NCBI GenBank assembly: GCA_024734495.1
Contig: JALMQS010000225.1
Location: 19,599,573-19,663,572 of the forward strand
Origin: Forficula auricularia
Lineage: Eukaryota > Arthropoda > Insecta > Dermaptera > Forficulidae
Length of the DNA stretch: 64,000 bases
Reading direction: 5' to 3'
The notes beneath the pieces are model-generated. The model searched no databases and was not told the origin of the DNA. It worked only from the letters and a program-made list of their open reading frames with translations. Within the stretch, counting starts at the first letter, position 1. Each line of letters opens with the position of its first letter. A program made the translations under genes and the position numbers. Below, one piece after another: positions 1 to 10,288 of the stretch.

Positions 1-186
1 AAAAATAGTATTTTTCGAGATAATAATTGTTTTGTCAAAATGTCTGTTAGTTAGTCTGTGCGTTACCAAATTTGTGTACGAGCTAGCTCAAAAACTAGTG
101 TGAATTTCGAAACCAAATTTCACACATAGTTTTGGTCCATTGAGATTAAGAGCTGATTAGATTTTTGTGCATATCGGCCAAAAATT

Positions 187-525
187 AAGGGGGGGGGGGG
201 TTAAAAATTAAAAATCTAGGTCGTTTGAGCAAACTCAACCAAATTTTGTATACATAATCAGTGTGTCCCCAGAAGTCTAAAAATGCAAAAACTAACTGCC
301 CAAAATGTGGGATGGGGGGGGGGGTCGAAAAATGAAAATCTTTGCCATTTACCAAACTCAACCAAATTTTGTATACATAATCAGTGGGTCCCAGGAGTCT
401 AAAAATGCAAAAACTAACCCCCCCTACATGATTATAAATAATTTTATTAAATATTAAATATAAGTGAGGGGCCAGGTTGTATGGTAAAGTCAAGTGGATG
501 GCCACATCAGAACACGTCAGCTTAT
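187..525. repeat. Interspersed repeat, copy A (shared with 45.9 kb and 48.8 kb)
   Basis: Two tandem units of about 125 bp, each with a G-run and the phrase aaattttgtatacataatca, lead into a segment ending acatcagaacacgtcagctt. The same sequence occurs inverted at 45932-46160 and direct at 48800-49049, where it forms the long terminal inverted repeats of a 3.1-kb element. This copy looks like a solo terminus. Frames read through it are chance. Confidence 0.8.
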
Positions 526-837
526 TTAATCTTATATATATATTCTTATAACTTATAACTAGTCTGGTTGTTTATTACATTATCTTTCTTTCTATTATAA
601 TATTTTTATCAATTTAAAACTAAATCAAATAATATAATGCGTTTCCAACTAAGGTCTCAAATGTCTCAAATTACTACACTACTGCCATCTGCAGATTAGA
701 AATTGAAACTAGCATCTATTGTTTGAACTCGTTTTCATTTTGTCATTTACCTCTCATCTGTCATTTGATAGATTTTAATATTAAACAATTTCTTTTTTGT
801 TTATTCAATTGAAATATTTTCAAGATATTTAAGCATA
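526..837 (+). other. Gene-free stretch upstream of zinc-finger exon 1
   Basis: AT-rich sequence just before the exon 1 ATG. It should contain the promoter and 5' UTR of the zinc-finger gene. No TATA box or initiator could be assigned with confidence. Confidence 0.4.
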
Positions 838-907
838 ATGGATACATTTAGAATTGTTGATATCAATAAAATTCTCAACAATCCAAACAATTACCCTATT
901 CATAAAG
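838..907 (+). CDS. C2H2 zinc-finger gene, exon 1 (start exon)
   Basis: The ATG at 838 opens 23 codons plus one base, beginning MDTFRIVDINKIL, and ends at a consensus donor (g|gttagt, intron from 908). The phase-1 end matches the phase of exon 2 at 5696 and exon 3 at 5903, so all three join without breaking frame. The segment is too short to be significant as an ORF. It is called because donor, phase and the downstream finger exons agree. Insect C2H2 genes often encode a short N-terminal piece in a separate exon before the fingers. Intron 1 would be about 4.8 kb and full of repeats. A cDNA is needed to confirm this exon; the alternative is an unrelated chance ATG. Confidence 0.5.
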
Positions 908-1499
908 GTTAGTACGTTTGTTTAATTTATCAAATAATTTTAAATATCACATTTAGAGAATAATTACTATCTATTTATACTTAATATTAATTAAAATATA
1001 AAGCTATTTATCTCTCTATGAGGGACATTCAAAGATATATTAACCTTAAAAGGAAACATATGAGATTATTTAATTAACGTGGCCAAATTTTTACAATGAA
1101 AAGTAAGTAGGACACAAATTGAAGAAAAAAACATTTTCTTCATTGGAACAATAATAAACTATATAAAATGATAAATGCATAGTAAAAACATTTCTATCGT
1201 TTTATATTCTAATTATTTTGACATGCCTATTAATTTTTATTTAAATGAGTACTTTTCCATTGAATGAATATTTTTTGTCAATGTATCTATTATCCATGGT
1301 CGTTACCGAGGGGGGAGTGCGCCCCCTAGACCCTGGACTGCTACCCCTCCGCTTAGGCAGCTGCCCATGGACCCTTCCTGTTTACCATACATTATCTTGT
1401 ATATTATGTGCTGAGGCCTAAATACTGTTCTATTTATGAAATTGTATAAGGAAGTATAATTTATTTTTTCAAAACTCATATTTGAGTCATGTTATTATG

Positions 1500-1717
1500 T
1501 TTTTTTTTTTATATAATGTCACCGGGAACAAAGCCCATTTAGACAGCACATAAGTAAAGTGTTAGTAGGATTAGTGAGGGAGCCTGGTTTTCAGCCGGTA
1601 GAAATTTATATTTGCCAGCCAGGATCGAACCCCGGCCTCCCACTTCAACATCGTCATAATCGATCGATGCCGAGAGCGAGGCCAATGCGTTAGCTGACTG
1701 AGCCAACCCGACTCCCC
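1500..1717 (-). mobile_element. tRNA-derived SINE with 9-bp target duplication
   Basis: Read on the minus strand, the unit begins with a tRNA-like head holding an A box (TTGGCTCAGTCAGCTAACGC, about 1707-1688) and a B box (GGGGTTCGATCC, about 1636-1625), which together form an RNA polymerase III promoter. It continues into a non-tRNA body and ends in an A-run (the T-run at 1500-1512 on the plus strand). The identical 9-mer gttattatg lies on both sides, at 1491-1499 and 1718-1726, which is the target-site duplication expected of LINE-mediated insertion. SINEs encode no protein and borrow a partner LINE's reverse transcriptase. The partner cannot be named here, although an A-rich tail points to an L1-like or R1-like recogniser. 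Preserved duplications suggest a fairly recent insertion. Confidence 0.85.
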
Positions 1718-2339
1718 GTTATTATGGTTAAAATGAAATGAATTAGCTTTTAAAAGTCGCGCTACCTAAAATACCCAAAACTCCTTTAATTAATTTAAAA
1801 TACTTGCAAATTATTATTGAAAATAAAAGAACGTGGTTACCGACATCCCGTGAATTTATCTTACATTTTAATTACATAATAATTTTCATCTTTCGATTTA
1901 GAAATATTTAAATTCGATTTTGATTTAAATATCATGTATCAATCTGCATATTAAAATTAAAATTATTTAAATATTACGCCCGCCACCTTCTGAACTTCCA
2001 CGGGCCAAAACTACAGGCCTAATCATTAGGGTGGAGCGAAAAAGCCCACCCCCCCCCCAAAAAAAAAAAAAAATTGCTCAATTTATTAGGCCGTATGCGG
2101 AAAAGTTGCCACCTATAAGTGTAATCATGTGTGTGAAATTTGAACTTCCTACGATGCAATCTTAAGGTGCCCGTTTGCCACCACGAAAATTTGGGAGTTT
2201 TTTCAGATTTTTGCTTATAAGTTGAACACCATGGGTCCTACGAAAAATTTTACTCTTACCAAAATGAAAGAGCATAGAATTTCGCGTTAAATATCCTAAG
2301 GGAAACTTAAAATCAGTTTAGCCGTTTAACCACAATCGA

Positions 2340-2873
2340 TCGTCAAAAATAGGCAAGTTTTACCAACTTTACGTAAAAGTGAATTATTCTCATTATGTGA
2401 TCACAAGAAACCACTTTTCGAATTTTGGTGCTGATCCCCATAATAGTTGTCAATTGGCTAAAAAATGAGATTGGCAAAGTTTCATCTTAATTGGACAACG
2501 GTAACCCGTGCCGCAATAAGGTCAGATCATGTCCCGTCTTGGAAAATGCTGGATATCTTCTCATCTAAAAGTTTTAACAAAAAAGTGGCTCAAGTAAAAC
2601 TTCAAGACAACAAAATTTCTTCGAAAATGAGACAAGAATCAAGTTTCTAGGATGAGTGGTTTTCATTTTATGAATGAAAAACTGCAATTTTTTCAACCTC
2701 ATTGCGGCACGAGTCACCTTTCTCCAATTATTAAGATGAATAATTGCCAATTTCGTTTTTTAGCCAATGGGTAACAATTCTGGGGGTCAGCGACGCAAAA
2801 ATTGGAAGAGATGTTTCTTGTGACCACCTAATGAGCATAATTCACTTTGGTAAAAATTGCCTATTTTGACGAA
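2340..2873. repeat. Foldback (arms about 165 bp, loop about 190 bp)
   Basis: The left arm (about 2340-2512) begins with gtcaaaaataggcaagtttt and returns inverted at about 2693-2873, ending ttgcctattttgacg. The arms have diverged, with many substitutions. No coding capacity. Probably a non-autonomous TIR element or an old inverted duplication. Confidence 0.65.
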
Positions 2874-3398
2874 TTTGAACCTGGGTTTGTGGACAATAGA
2901 GTTCTTTCCCAACATATACAATGGAACAATTTGTCCCATCAAAATTCTAGACCACGTTTCTCTTCGATTAGGGCTCTCTGGCTTATAGTATTGATATTTT
3001 ATCGAAAAAAAATTTAAATAATATGGTATTTTCTTAAAATTCTTGATTTTATAACTAAATTTAATTTTCTGGCCTGGACTTTACAAGCCCGCCCCTCGAG
3101 CTTGAGCGCCCTGGTGTCTTGCACCACCTGAACCACCCTGTAGGCACGGTCCTGTACCTATACCAATAAACAATTATTATATATCGTTGCCTTAGAGTGT
3201 AAACCTGCTAAATCCATTTTTTATCATATATGACATTAATACCATTCGAAAGAAAAAGAGATACAGCATCGTCCAAGTAAAACGGCTACTTAAAATTACG
3301 ATCGTAAGTTAAAGAAAAAATGTGAAAAATTGTTTCTTTCCTAAACAACAATATTACATTTTGTTTGTTTTTTGTCTGTCATGTAAAATTTCCTCATT

Positions 3399-5053
3399 TT
3401 TTTTAATGCAATCGAATGCAAGAAGGGGCGCACCAGTAAAGAAGCAGCACCTATGGATCTCGAAAGACCCTTGCATTACCGAAGAGAAGGTAAAGTTGAT
3501 TAAGTGAGGGGTGGAGACGTAGGTGTTTATGCACTAGGTTTTGAGTTTGAAGATTATAAGTGCTGGGAAAGATGGAGGCTGGGAGAGAGTCAGTTCCTTG
3601 AAGTCATGGGGATATACGTATTGGCGAATGAAGTGGTCCGGCAATTTTCTAATTTGACCGGGAAAGAGTGTTGGGAGTCGGCAAAACGCGTGCTACGCAC
3701 AAAGCATGCTTTGATTGTTGATTTTATCTCATCAGAGCACCTGCCGTGATAGTATCTATAGAAAAGGGAAAGGGCAGAGTTATGTTGATGTAAGGGCAGG
3801 CCGCCCTTAATGAATATAATATTTAGTATAAATACAAAGGCCGCCCTTAATGAATATAATATTTAGTATAAATATAAAAATAGGCTAAGTTTGTTTGAAC
3901 GAGTAATATACTGGATAGACTGCTGATGAAGCAGGCAGACAGCCAGGCGCCGACCAGTTCTAAGTGAGTTAGTTAAGAGAGAATGAGCCAGGGAGTGCGA
4001 AGAAGACAGACGCTACCCTGGGCGAGAGGGGAAGAGACGCAAGAAGGAGGCGGGCCTGTCTGTGTGCCAAGTGACCAACGGATACGAGAGTGTGAGTGCG
4101 TGAGAAAGATGAAGTGGCTGTCGGTGTGTCTCCGACACGGGGATGTAAAAGTGTTGGTGACAGCGAGGACACGGGCTACCGACGGACACGGAGGGACTCG
4201 AGTCTGGAACAGCAAAGCTAACGGCTGGGGGGTGGGCCAGCCGGCCGCCCCTGCGAGCGGGGGCAGATGTAAACGCGTGCGAGGGACTGTGTGACCACCC
4301 CCCGGGGGCGGGGTGCAGATGTGTGCTGTGGCCGCCCCAACCCCCGGGGGCGAGGTAGAGGTACGGCGTGTGTGTGTACGACAATGTGCTAAGGACCGGG
4401 ATGCCGCCTGGCGGGCTGTAGCCGGTGTTTCGGGGACACGGCCGCCTCGCGACTGTGTGAGCCTGCGGGCTGTCTAAGACGAGAGGACGAGGCCGCCCTG
4501 CGAGCTATGTGCACCGAGAGGATGATAGCGTTGATGGTGTTGTGTCTGACGGAAATCCAGCCTTACAACTGCGGGCTGTCTATGAAGATCGACGTGGCCG
4601 GTGCATGGCGGAGAGCAGGAAGGCTGCCCTGTCAGCTGTGTGAGGGAACGGCGTCAGTGAAGGGCGCCGAGGCGCCCTGCGAGCTTGAGCCGCTAGTGTG
4701 CTGGGCAGGAGCCCTACTTGCGTGGACAGCCAATGACCGTGAAGTCGAAAGCGCGTGAGTAGTTCGGCCGAAACGTTTAACTATGATATCTGATCAGATA
4801 ATCTTAATATTGTGTAGTATTAAGTTGTTTATTTGTATTTCATATTACTGCTACTTTATTCGATTGTAACCATCAAATTATTTTGCTTCATATTATGGTT
4901 ATTGAATTGTAATCTATTGACTTAATATGATTTCCTTCCTCTTGTACTAAGCTATTAATTATTAAATTTGAATCTTAGGTTAAAAAATAATAACGTGTAT
5001 TATTTTATCCCCAGCAAGGCCCCTTTTCAGGGTCACACGTGAGTCCAGCCTTA
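3399..5053 (+). mobile_element. 1.65-kb GC/CpG-rich insertion inside the TIR element, class uncertain
   Basis: The empty-site relative at 59 kb defines the edges, and CATT (3395-3398 and 5054-5057) is a possible 4-bp target duplication. The insert contains a short open frame (3504-3749, 81 codons, unrecognised), a 40-bp tandem duplication with a TATA-like agtataaata (3799-3878), a hairpin (taagggc ... gcccttA, about 3791-3809), and a CpG-dense stretch (about 3980-4760) quite unlike its AT-rich surroundings. The TATA-like motif followed by GC-rich sequence resembles an LTR promoter and leader, but TG...CA termini were not found. The left edge is a T-run, so a minus-strand retrocopy with an A-tail is the alternative. 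Overlapping frames at 3969-4758 look like GC-composition artefacts. Confidence 0.45.
3799..3878 (+). repeat. 40-bp tandem duplication with TATA-like motif
   Basis: Two adjacent 40-bp units begin ggccgcccttaatgaatata and contain agtataaata. They lie just upstream of the CpG-rich block and could be promoter repeats of the inserted element. Function is inferred only. Confidence 0.7.
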
Positions 5054-5179
5054 CATTATGAGTTAGCAGGTTTACACTCAAGGCGATAAAATGTATTATT
5101 CATATTTACATAACTATATAGGTATTTAAATATAGGTATATAAATTTAATTACTTTATATTTATCTAAATATTTATTTT

Positions 5180-5262
5180 CATCAAACAGAAGACAACCTC
5201 ATTAATTTCTCTTTATAAATCAACAACTCTGATTCCCTCGGCAAAATCAAATCTTTCCAATT
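5180..5262 (-). repeat. Partial Penelope-type foldback arm
   Basis: Matches (reverse orientation) the arms around 49455-49500 and 39840-39905: gatttataaagagaaa and gttgtcttctg motifs followed by ttttgccgag. No hammerhead core is visible in this copy. Confidence 0.55.
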
Positions 5263-5695
5263 TTCGGAAGTGTTAAAATATTTTAAGAATTTAAAATAAG
5301 ATATTCACAAATAAGTTCACATCGCGAGCAATTTAAAATTCACACAGAAAATTAAATTTTCCTACTAGTAATTTGTTTGTCCAGCTTAATATTTTAGATT
5401 ATCTATAATTTTCGAATTAATAAACTGTTGTAAAATCTATTGCTGTACAAATAATAGATGGACTTTTGTCGAAGTAAAAGAGGGAAGGGGATTTATATAG
5501 AAGGGGCCACACACTATAAAATAAGAATTCTCTCATAATACTAAATATTAATTCATCTCTAGAAAATATTTATTATAAATGTCAGATTCATGTAAAATTA
5601 GTTGTTTTTTCATTAAATAATAAATCTTAGATAGGGATTCTAGGATATAATTATGATAAGGTTTATAATTTAAAATGAATTGTGTTTTATTTCAG

Positions 5696-5833
5696 GGCCA
5701 CTTCATCCATGCTGCTATTGTAGCATGATGTTTATCAGCGAAGCATTTTTAGAAAAACATCAGAAGAAATGTATGAATATGAAAATATCCACTATATTCA
5801 AAAATCACCTTAATATTAATGGATTAAAAAAAG
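5696..5833 (+). CDS. C2H2 zinc-finger gene, exon 2 (one C2HC finger)
   Basis: This exon follows acceptor tttatttcag and ends before donor g|gtaaaa at 5834. It reads in phase 1 at both ends and contains CCYCSMMFISEAFLEKHQKKC-like spacing: C-x2-C, then twelve residues, then H-x4-C. That is a single zinc finger with a final Cys in place of His. Such isolated N-terminal fingers are common ahead of a tandem array. The exon joins in frame to 838-907 upstream and to 5903-6754 downstream across a 69-bp intron. It is too short to stand out as an ORF. The call rests on matching phases, consensus splice sites and the finger motif. Confidence 0.65.
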
Positions 5834-5902
5834 GTAAAATTAATCTTTAATATCCAGTGAAATCCATTCTGAAAAATATTTAACATTTTCTAATTCATTC
5901 AG

Positions 5903-6754
5903 GTCGGAAATACTTTCATTGTACAGAATGTCAAAAGAGATTTAGATTCAAATCACAGATCAATCGACATTTGCTGATACATTCCGTGGAGAGGCCCTTT
6001 GGATGTTCCCATTGTGACGAACGCTTCTCTCTAAAACATAATCTCACTGCGCATTTAAGAATACATTCCGGTGAAAAGCCTTTTGGATGTCCGGATTGTG
6101 AAAAACGCTTCTCTCTAAAATCTAATCTCAAAACGCATTTAAGGATACATTCCGGTGAAAAGCCTTTTGGATGTTCGCATTGTGCAAAAACGCTTCTCAA
6201 ATAAATTTAATCTCACAACGCATTTAAGGATACATTCCGGTGAAAAGCCTTTTGGATGTCCGCATTGTGACAAACGCTTCTCAGACAAATCTGCTCTCAT
6301 AAATCATTTAAGGCTACATTCCGGTGAAAAGCCTTTTGGATGTCCGCATTGTGAAAAACGCTTCTCACATAAAACTAATCTCACAAAGCATTTAAGGATA
6401 CATTCCAAGGAAAAGCCTTTTGGATGTCCCCATTGTGACAAACTTTTCTCACAGAAATCTAATCTCACAACACATTTAAGGATACATTCCGGTGAAAAGC
6501 CTTTTGGATGTCCGCATTGTGAAAAACGCTTCTCAGAGAAATCTGCTCTCACAAAGCATTTAAGGATACATACAGGAGAGAAACCTTATAGATGTACTGA
6601 GTGTCCTAAAAGTTTTGCACACAAGAACACTCTCGATAGCCATTTGCTTACACATACAGGAGAAAGGCCCTTTAAGTGTTCTCATTGCACAAAGACCTTC
6701 GCACTAAGGTCAAATCTCATAACCCATTTAAAAATACATTTTAGAAATCCTTGA
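5903..6754 (+). CDS. C2H2 zinc-finger protein, main exon: ten fingers, one frameshift
   Basis: Likely a nuclear DNA-binding regulator. After acceptor cattcag (ends 5902) the frame gives ten C-x2-C-x12-H-x3-H fingers of 28 codons joined by HSGEKPF-type linkers. Fingers 2-8 are nearly identical at DNA level (84-bp period, core FGCPHCEKRFS), indicating recent tandem expansion. Fingers 9-10 (YRCTEC, FKCSHC) are more divergent and use the canonical HTGE linker. In finger 4 the run tgtgcaaaaacgc (6181-6193) has one base more than its paralogues (tgtgaaaaacgc), so the frame hits TAA at 6202 while the remaining fingers continue in another frame to a TGA at 6752. Either a young pseudogenising mutation or an uncorrected homopolymer indel. 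Target unknown. Antisense frames over the array are shadows. Confidence 0.8.
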
Positions 6755-7310
6755 AAAATTTTCAGATTCATTTTAGATTCTCAAATAAGTTGAAATCACC
6801 TTTCAATTCATTCAATTTCCCGACGAGTGTATTTTTATTTGAACATCTTAATGTTTAAGTTGTAATTCTGAATATAATATTAGATTTGTCCCTTCTGCTA
6901 TAATTTTTCGAGTAATAATTTATTTTTCTCTCTCATTGTATGTTTATTAGGGTGGCTGTTAATCAATAATATCTTTACAGCGCCCTCAACATCGATAAGA
7001 AATAACGTAAAATTGATGTGAACTTTTCTTTTTTCTAAAATTGATTAAAAGTGTCAAGAAGACTTTCAGGGTTTTTTCTGTATTCCCGCGTATATGTCGA
7101 AGAGTGCGTTTTTTATACATTTATGGAATCCTCTATGACTTATATTCTATGCGTATATTTCATAAAATCTATATAACGTAACAATCTGCCAAATTCATCA
7201 ATTATAACCCTCATGGATTATTTTGAAGGGCTTTTATATCTTCTTATTTTTTTTAGATTTTATTAAAAATTACAAAAATAACTTCGATAATAGTACTATG
7301 ATGTTTTTAT
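6755..7310. other. Gene-free AT-rich sequence downstream of the zinc-finger gene
   Basis: Presumed 3' UTR and intergenic DNA. Several AATAAT/ATTATA-rich signals occur, but no clear AATAAA site could be assigned to the gene. Confidence 0.4.
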
Positions 7311-7533
7311 ATTAATTAATTTTTTGTGTTAAAATGTGGGAATTAAAAACCTTGAGAACAGGCGAGAGAGTATCTGCCGAAACATGTCTCCAAGTTTTTC
7401 TAAATAAATATTTGCTAAGGACAAGAAGAATTCGGGTTTATTTAACAGCCTTATTTTTTCTCCTTACGAGAACATCTTAACTGTTCTCAAGGTTTTTAAT
7501 TGCCTCATTTTAACACAAAAAATTAATTAATAA
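7311..7533. repeat. Foldback with a degenerate Penelope-type hammerhead-like core
   Basis: Arms of about 50 bp (attaattttttgtgttaaaa at left, its complement ttttaacacaaaaaattaat at right) enclose about 115 bp. At 7349-7400 the plus strand reads cttgaga, an imperfect stem, then gccgaaac, which resembles the decayed hammerhead found downstream of the GIY-YIG ORF at 38.3 kb. Core bases are missing, so catalysis is unlikely. Confidence 0.5.
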
Positions 7534-8340
7534 AAAAATAACTTTTTAATTAAATCTAAACTAAATCTTGATGATCGGATGAATAGAATTAAAGATAGGA
7601 AGGACTCCATGACGGTCTTAATTGATGAATTCTTTCCATTTTTGACTCTAACGGAATCAGTAGATTTTATAGATTATTCACAATGGAGATAATTCATTGT
7701 GAATTTCCTTAATAAACTTCATTTCGAGATTGTTTTCATAAAAGAATTGTATTTATTTAATATTAAATTCAATCAATGAATTATATCAATATAAGTGTAA
7801 GTATATATTTATTTGCATTAAGCAGATGACACACTCCTTGATATACGATTATAATAATAAATTAAAACGTTCGTTTCTTTTTGTTTTCTATAAAAAATAA
7901 TTAAATAAATGAAACTACTAATACAATTTTTTTTTTTTTTTTTTGCTTTTCGGCCATTCTAGGCATTAGCCAATTTACGATACTATTATATTTCAGATTT
8001 AAGCCCGTTGTCGCGAGTCGGATTCGAAAAATTTAGGATTTCAGAGGAATAAAAATAGAACAGTTTTTTATGAGTCTAATATACGAAGATGGGCGAATAG
8101 ACCGAAATATATTGAGTTTTCATAAAAAACTTTTATTTTTATTCCTGTGAAACCCCACATTTATATATATTTATTCTTTTTATATATTTACTATTCATTT
8201 AATGTAAATTTAATAAAATTGAATGAATTCGAAAAAAAAAAAATAAACTGCAACGGATCGTTTGCTAAACTTTATCCAAATTCATTTGAAATATTAATAT
8301 GTTTATTCCTTTATTATTAATCAGATATCACTTGCTATTT
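7534..8340. other. Gene-free AT-rich sequence
   Basis: Low-complexity A/T runs (for example a T-run at 7927-7943). A local inverted pair around 8020-8160 (gaaaccccac and complementary pieces of aaatttaggatttcagagg) suggests a decayed foldback. No supported gene. Confidence 0.4.
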
Positions 8341-8441
8341 GCAGTTCATGTTGACTTTAATTCAAAAATAATGATCGATTCTCATTTAACAGTCGAGGAA
8401 TAATAATTCTACATTAGATTTTTGACATTTCGGTTATTATT

Positions 8442-10288
8442 TCAAAAGAAAGTATTTTTAGTATTTCAAAATTTTTATGTTTACTTTTTAATAGATGTTT
8501 GGATGAGGGGACTATGCCTATTGGTTGGAAAAGAGCGTTAGTTATTCCTGTTTATAAAGGGGAGATAAGAGCTTAGCTTGTAATTATAGGCCAGTGAGTT
8601 TAACAAGTCTGGTGGGCAAAATTTTAGAGAGGTTGGTAGACTCTCATATCCGCTCGTATTTGGAAGGGCAAGGATGGTTCTATCATAGGCAACATGGTTT
8701 TAGAAAAAATTATTCCTGTAATTCTCAATTAGTTTCTTTTATTCAGGAATTACAGGAAGCTTTAGATAAAAGTCAGTGTGTAGATGCAGTATTTTTGGAC
8801 TTTGCCAAGGCTTTCGATAAAGTCAGTCATAAAATTATTTTAGAAAAATTAAACTCGTCAGGGTTGTCTGTTAAGTTAATTAAATTTACTCGGTGTTTTC
8901 TTAGGGATAGAACTCAAATTGTAAAAGTGGGTAATGGTCTGTCTGATAGAGTAGGTGTCACGTCTGGGATGATTCAAGGTAGTGTTCTGGGTCCTCTTCT
9001 TTTTCTTATATATGTAAATGATTTGCCTTCTATCGTGCAATCATCTATTAGGCTTTTCGCGGATGATTGTGTCGTATATAGAGTAATTGATAATGATTGT
9101 GATAGCCTTACTTTACAGAATAACCTGGATCAAATTGAAGGATGGTGTAGATCCAATTCAATGGAACTAAACCATTCCAAGTCAAATTTGGTTAGATTTA
9201 GTACTAGAAATCTGGTTAGTCCTCAAAATTATTACATTGGTGGAAATATTATCAATGAATCTAAATTTTATAAATATTTAGGCATACATATTCAGGCAAA
9301 TTTAAAGTGGGATATGCATATTAGTTATATAGTCAATAAGGCTTATAGGAAATTGGGGATGTTTGGTAGAATTTTGAAGGGTACATCTAGAGAAGTTAAG
9401 TCAAAAGTTTATTTAACTTATGTAAGACCTAATTTAGAGTATTGTTCTGTGGTTTGGGACAAACATCCACAACGATTAGAGAGAAAAATTGATATGGTAC
9501 AAAGGAGGGCGGCTAGATTTGTTTTTGGTAAATTTGATAGGTTTAGTAGTGTCACTTCAATGATTAATGAATTAGGATGGTCTAGCTTATTGGAGAGAAG
9601 GGAATGGGCTAAATTGAAAGTGATTTTCAAAGCCTATAAGGGTTTTAGGAGTTGGGAGGAAATAACGAATAGATTTCAGGAACCAAATTATTTAGGTAGA
9701 GCTGATCATAGAAAAAGATTCGTAAGCCAAGATTCTTGAAAAATATCGGTTTACATTCATTTGTAGGATCTGGCATTGATTTGTGGAACAATCTGTCTGT
9801 TACTACTTGGGATTATAGTCCTCTGCCCCCTATGATTAAATCAATTATAAATTTTGTCAAGTCCTAATGTCCTAGAGTTGTGCAAAATTTTATTTAGTTC
9901 TCACAAGCAGAGATTAGGTGAGGTAGAGAAAGGTCATACCATCCTTGTTAAGGTTTTGACCAGGTTTCCTTAACAACTTATGGCAAATGCCGGGATGGCT
10001 AATGCGTCGCTTGCTCCTGGTATCGGGTTTTTGCGCGGAATTTTTAAATTACTTTTTGTTTTTTGATGGAAATCTATGGTCATGTTATTTATTAATGAGC
10101 ATACATTTCTATTTTTTTATTTTTTTTTTTTTTTTTTACTTGTTTATTATTTTTTAAATTGTTGTAATTAATTTGTATTGATGTTTATTAATGTATTGTA
10201 GCTAGATTGTATTGATGTTTGGAGGACCTAGCCACCGAGGACTTGTGCCTCTAAGCAGGTCGAGGAATAAAGATTTATTTATTTATTT
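8442..10288 (+). mobile_element. 5'-truncated non-LTR retrotransposon, Jockey/CR1 superfamily
   Basis: The insertion is bounded by the 9-bp duplication gttattatt (8433-8441 and 10289-10297). It consists of partial RT sequence, a 3' UTR with the phrase cttgctcctggtatcgggtt, and a 3' tail of ttta/attt repeats after aataaag. A second, 3'-UTR-only copy lies at 43168-44404. 5' truncation with target duplication is the usual product of target-primed reverse transcription. Confidence 0.9.
8594..9739 (+). CDS. Reverse transcriptase fragment of a Jockey/CR1-superfamily LINE
   Basis: ORF2 remnant catalysing target-primed reverse transcription in intact relatives. Visible motifs in order: NYRPVSL-type entry just upstream, RQHGFRKNYSC, VFLDFAKAFDKVSH (first catalytic Asp), GMIQGSVLGPLLFLIYVND, LFADDCVVY (catalytic FADD, near residue 155), then the thumb and the C-terminal VQRRAARFV...MINELGW block typical of this superfamily. 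The endonuclease and the start of ORF2 are absent. Frame breaks occur upstream near 8560 (MPIGWKRALVIPVYKG precedes the break) and near 9711-9722, after which the true C-terminus continues in another frame to a stop at 9868 (LWNNLSV...). The copy is therefore not translatable as one protein. Clade within the superfamily is undecided. Confidence 0.88.
   Translation: MSLTSLVGKILERLVDSHIRSYLEGQGWFYHRQHGFRKNYSCNSQLVSFIQELQEALDKSQCVDAVFLDFAKAFDKVSHKIILEKLNSSGLSVKLIKFTRCFLRDRTQIVKVGNGLSDRVGVTSGMIQGSVLGPLLFLIYVNDLPSIVQSSIRLFADDCVVYRVIDNDCDSLTLQNNLDQIEGWCRSNSMELNHSKSNLVRFSTRNLVSPQNYYIGGNIINESKFYKYLGIHIQANLKWDMHISYIVNKAYRKLGMFGRILKGTSREVKSKVYLTYVRPNLEYCSVVWDKHPQRLERKIDMVQRRAARFVFGKFDRFSSVTSMINELGWSSLLERREWAKLKVIFKAYKGFRSWEEITNRFQEPNYLGRADHRKRFVSQDS

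Larger units (their letters stand above)
3182..5087 (+). repeat. TIR element, interrupted copy (intact relative at 59036-59300)
   Basis: The sequence 3182-3398 matches 59036-59262, and 5054-5087 matches the right end at 59270-59300. Outer ends are inverted (cttagagtgtaaacctg on the left, caggtttacactcaagg on the right), so this is a short TIR (MITE-like) element split by the insertion at 3399-5053. Confidence 0.75.
908..5695 (+). other. Putative intron 1 of the zinc-finger gene, filled with repeats
   Basis: Donor at 908, acceptor tttatttcag ending at 5695. It holds a SINE (1500-1717), a foldback (2340-2873), a split TIR element (3182-5087) with a GC-rich insertion, and a partial Penelope-type arm (about 5180-5260). 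A GC-rich patch at 1298-1375 is unidentified. No further coding exon was seen. Confidence 0.4.

Noticed and set aside
187..505. Membrane-protein-like frame at the left edge
   Set aside because: It is a translation of an interspersed repeat with G-runs, present elsewhere with different reading frames.
1298..1375. Short GC-rich patch as rRNA or mitochondrial insertion
   Set aside because: No recognisable rRNA or mitochondrial gene text; probably a repeat scrap.
3969..4758. Overlapping long frames on both strands in the GC-rich block
   Set aside because: Frames overlap in several phases, as expected where GC-rich sequence lacks stop codons; no domain, splice site or start context supports any of them.
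4740..4800. Hammerhead at ggccgaaacg
   Set aside because: GAAA is present, but no CTGANGA box or stem II lies at the right distance on either strand.
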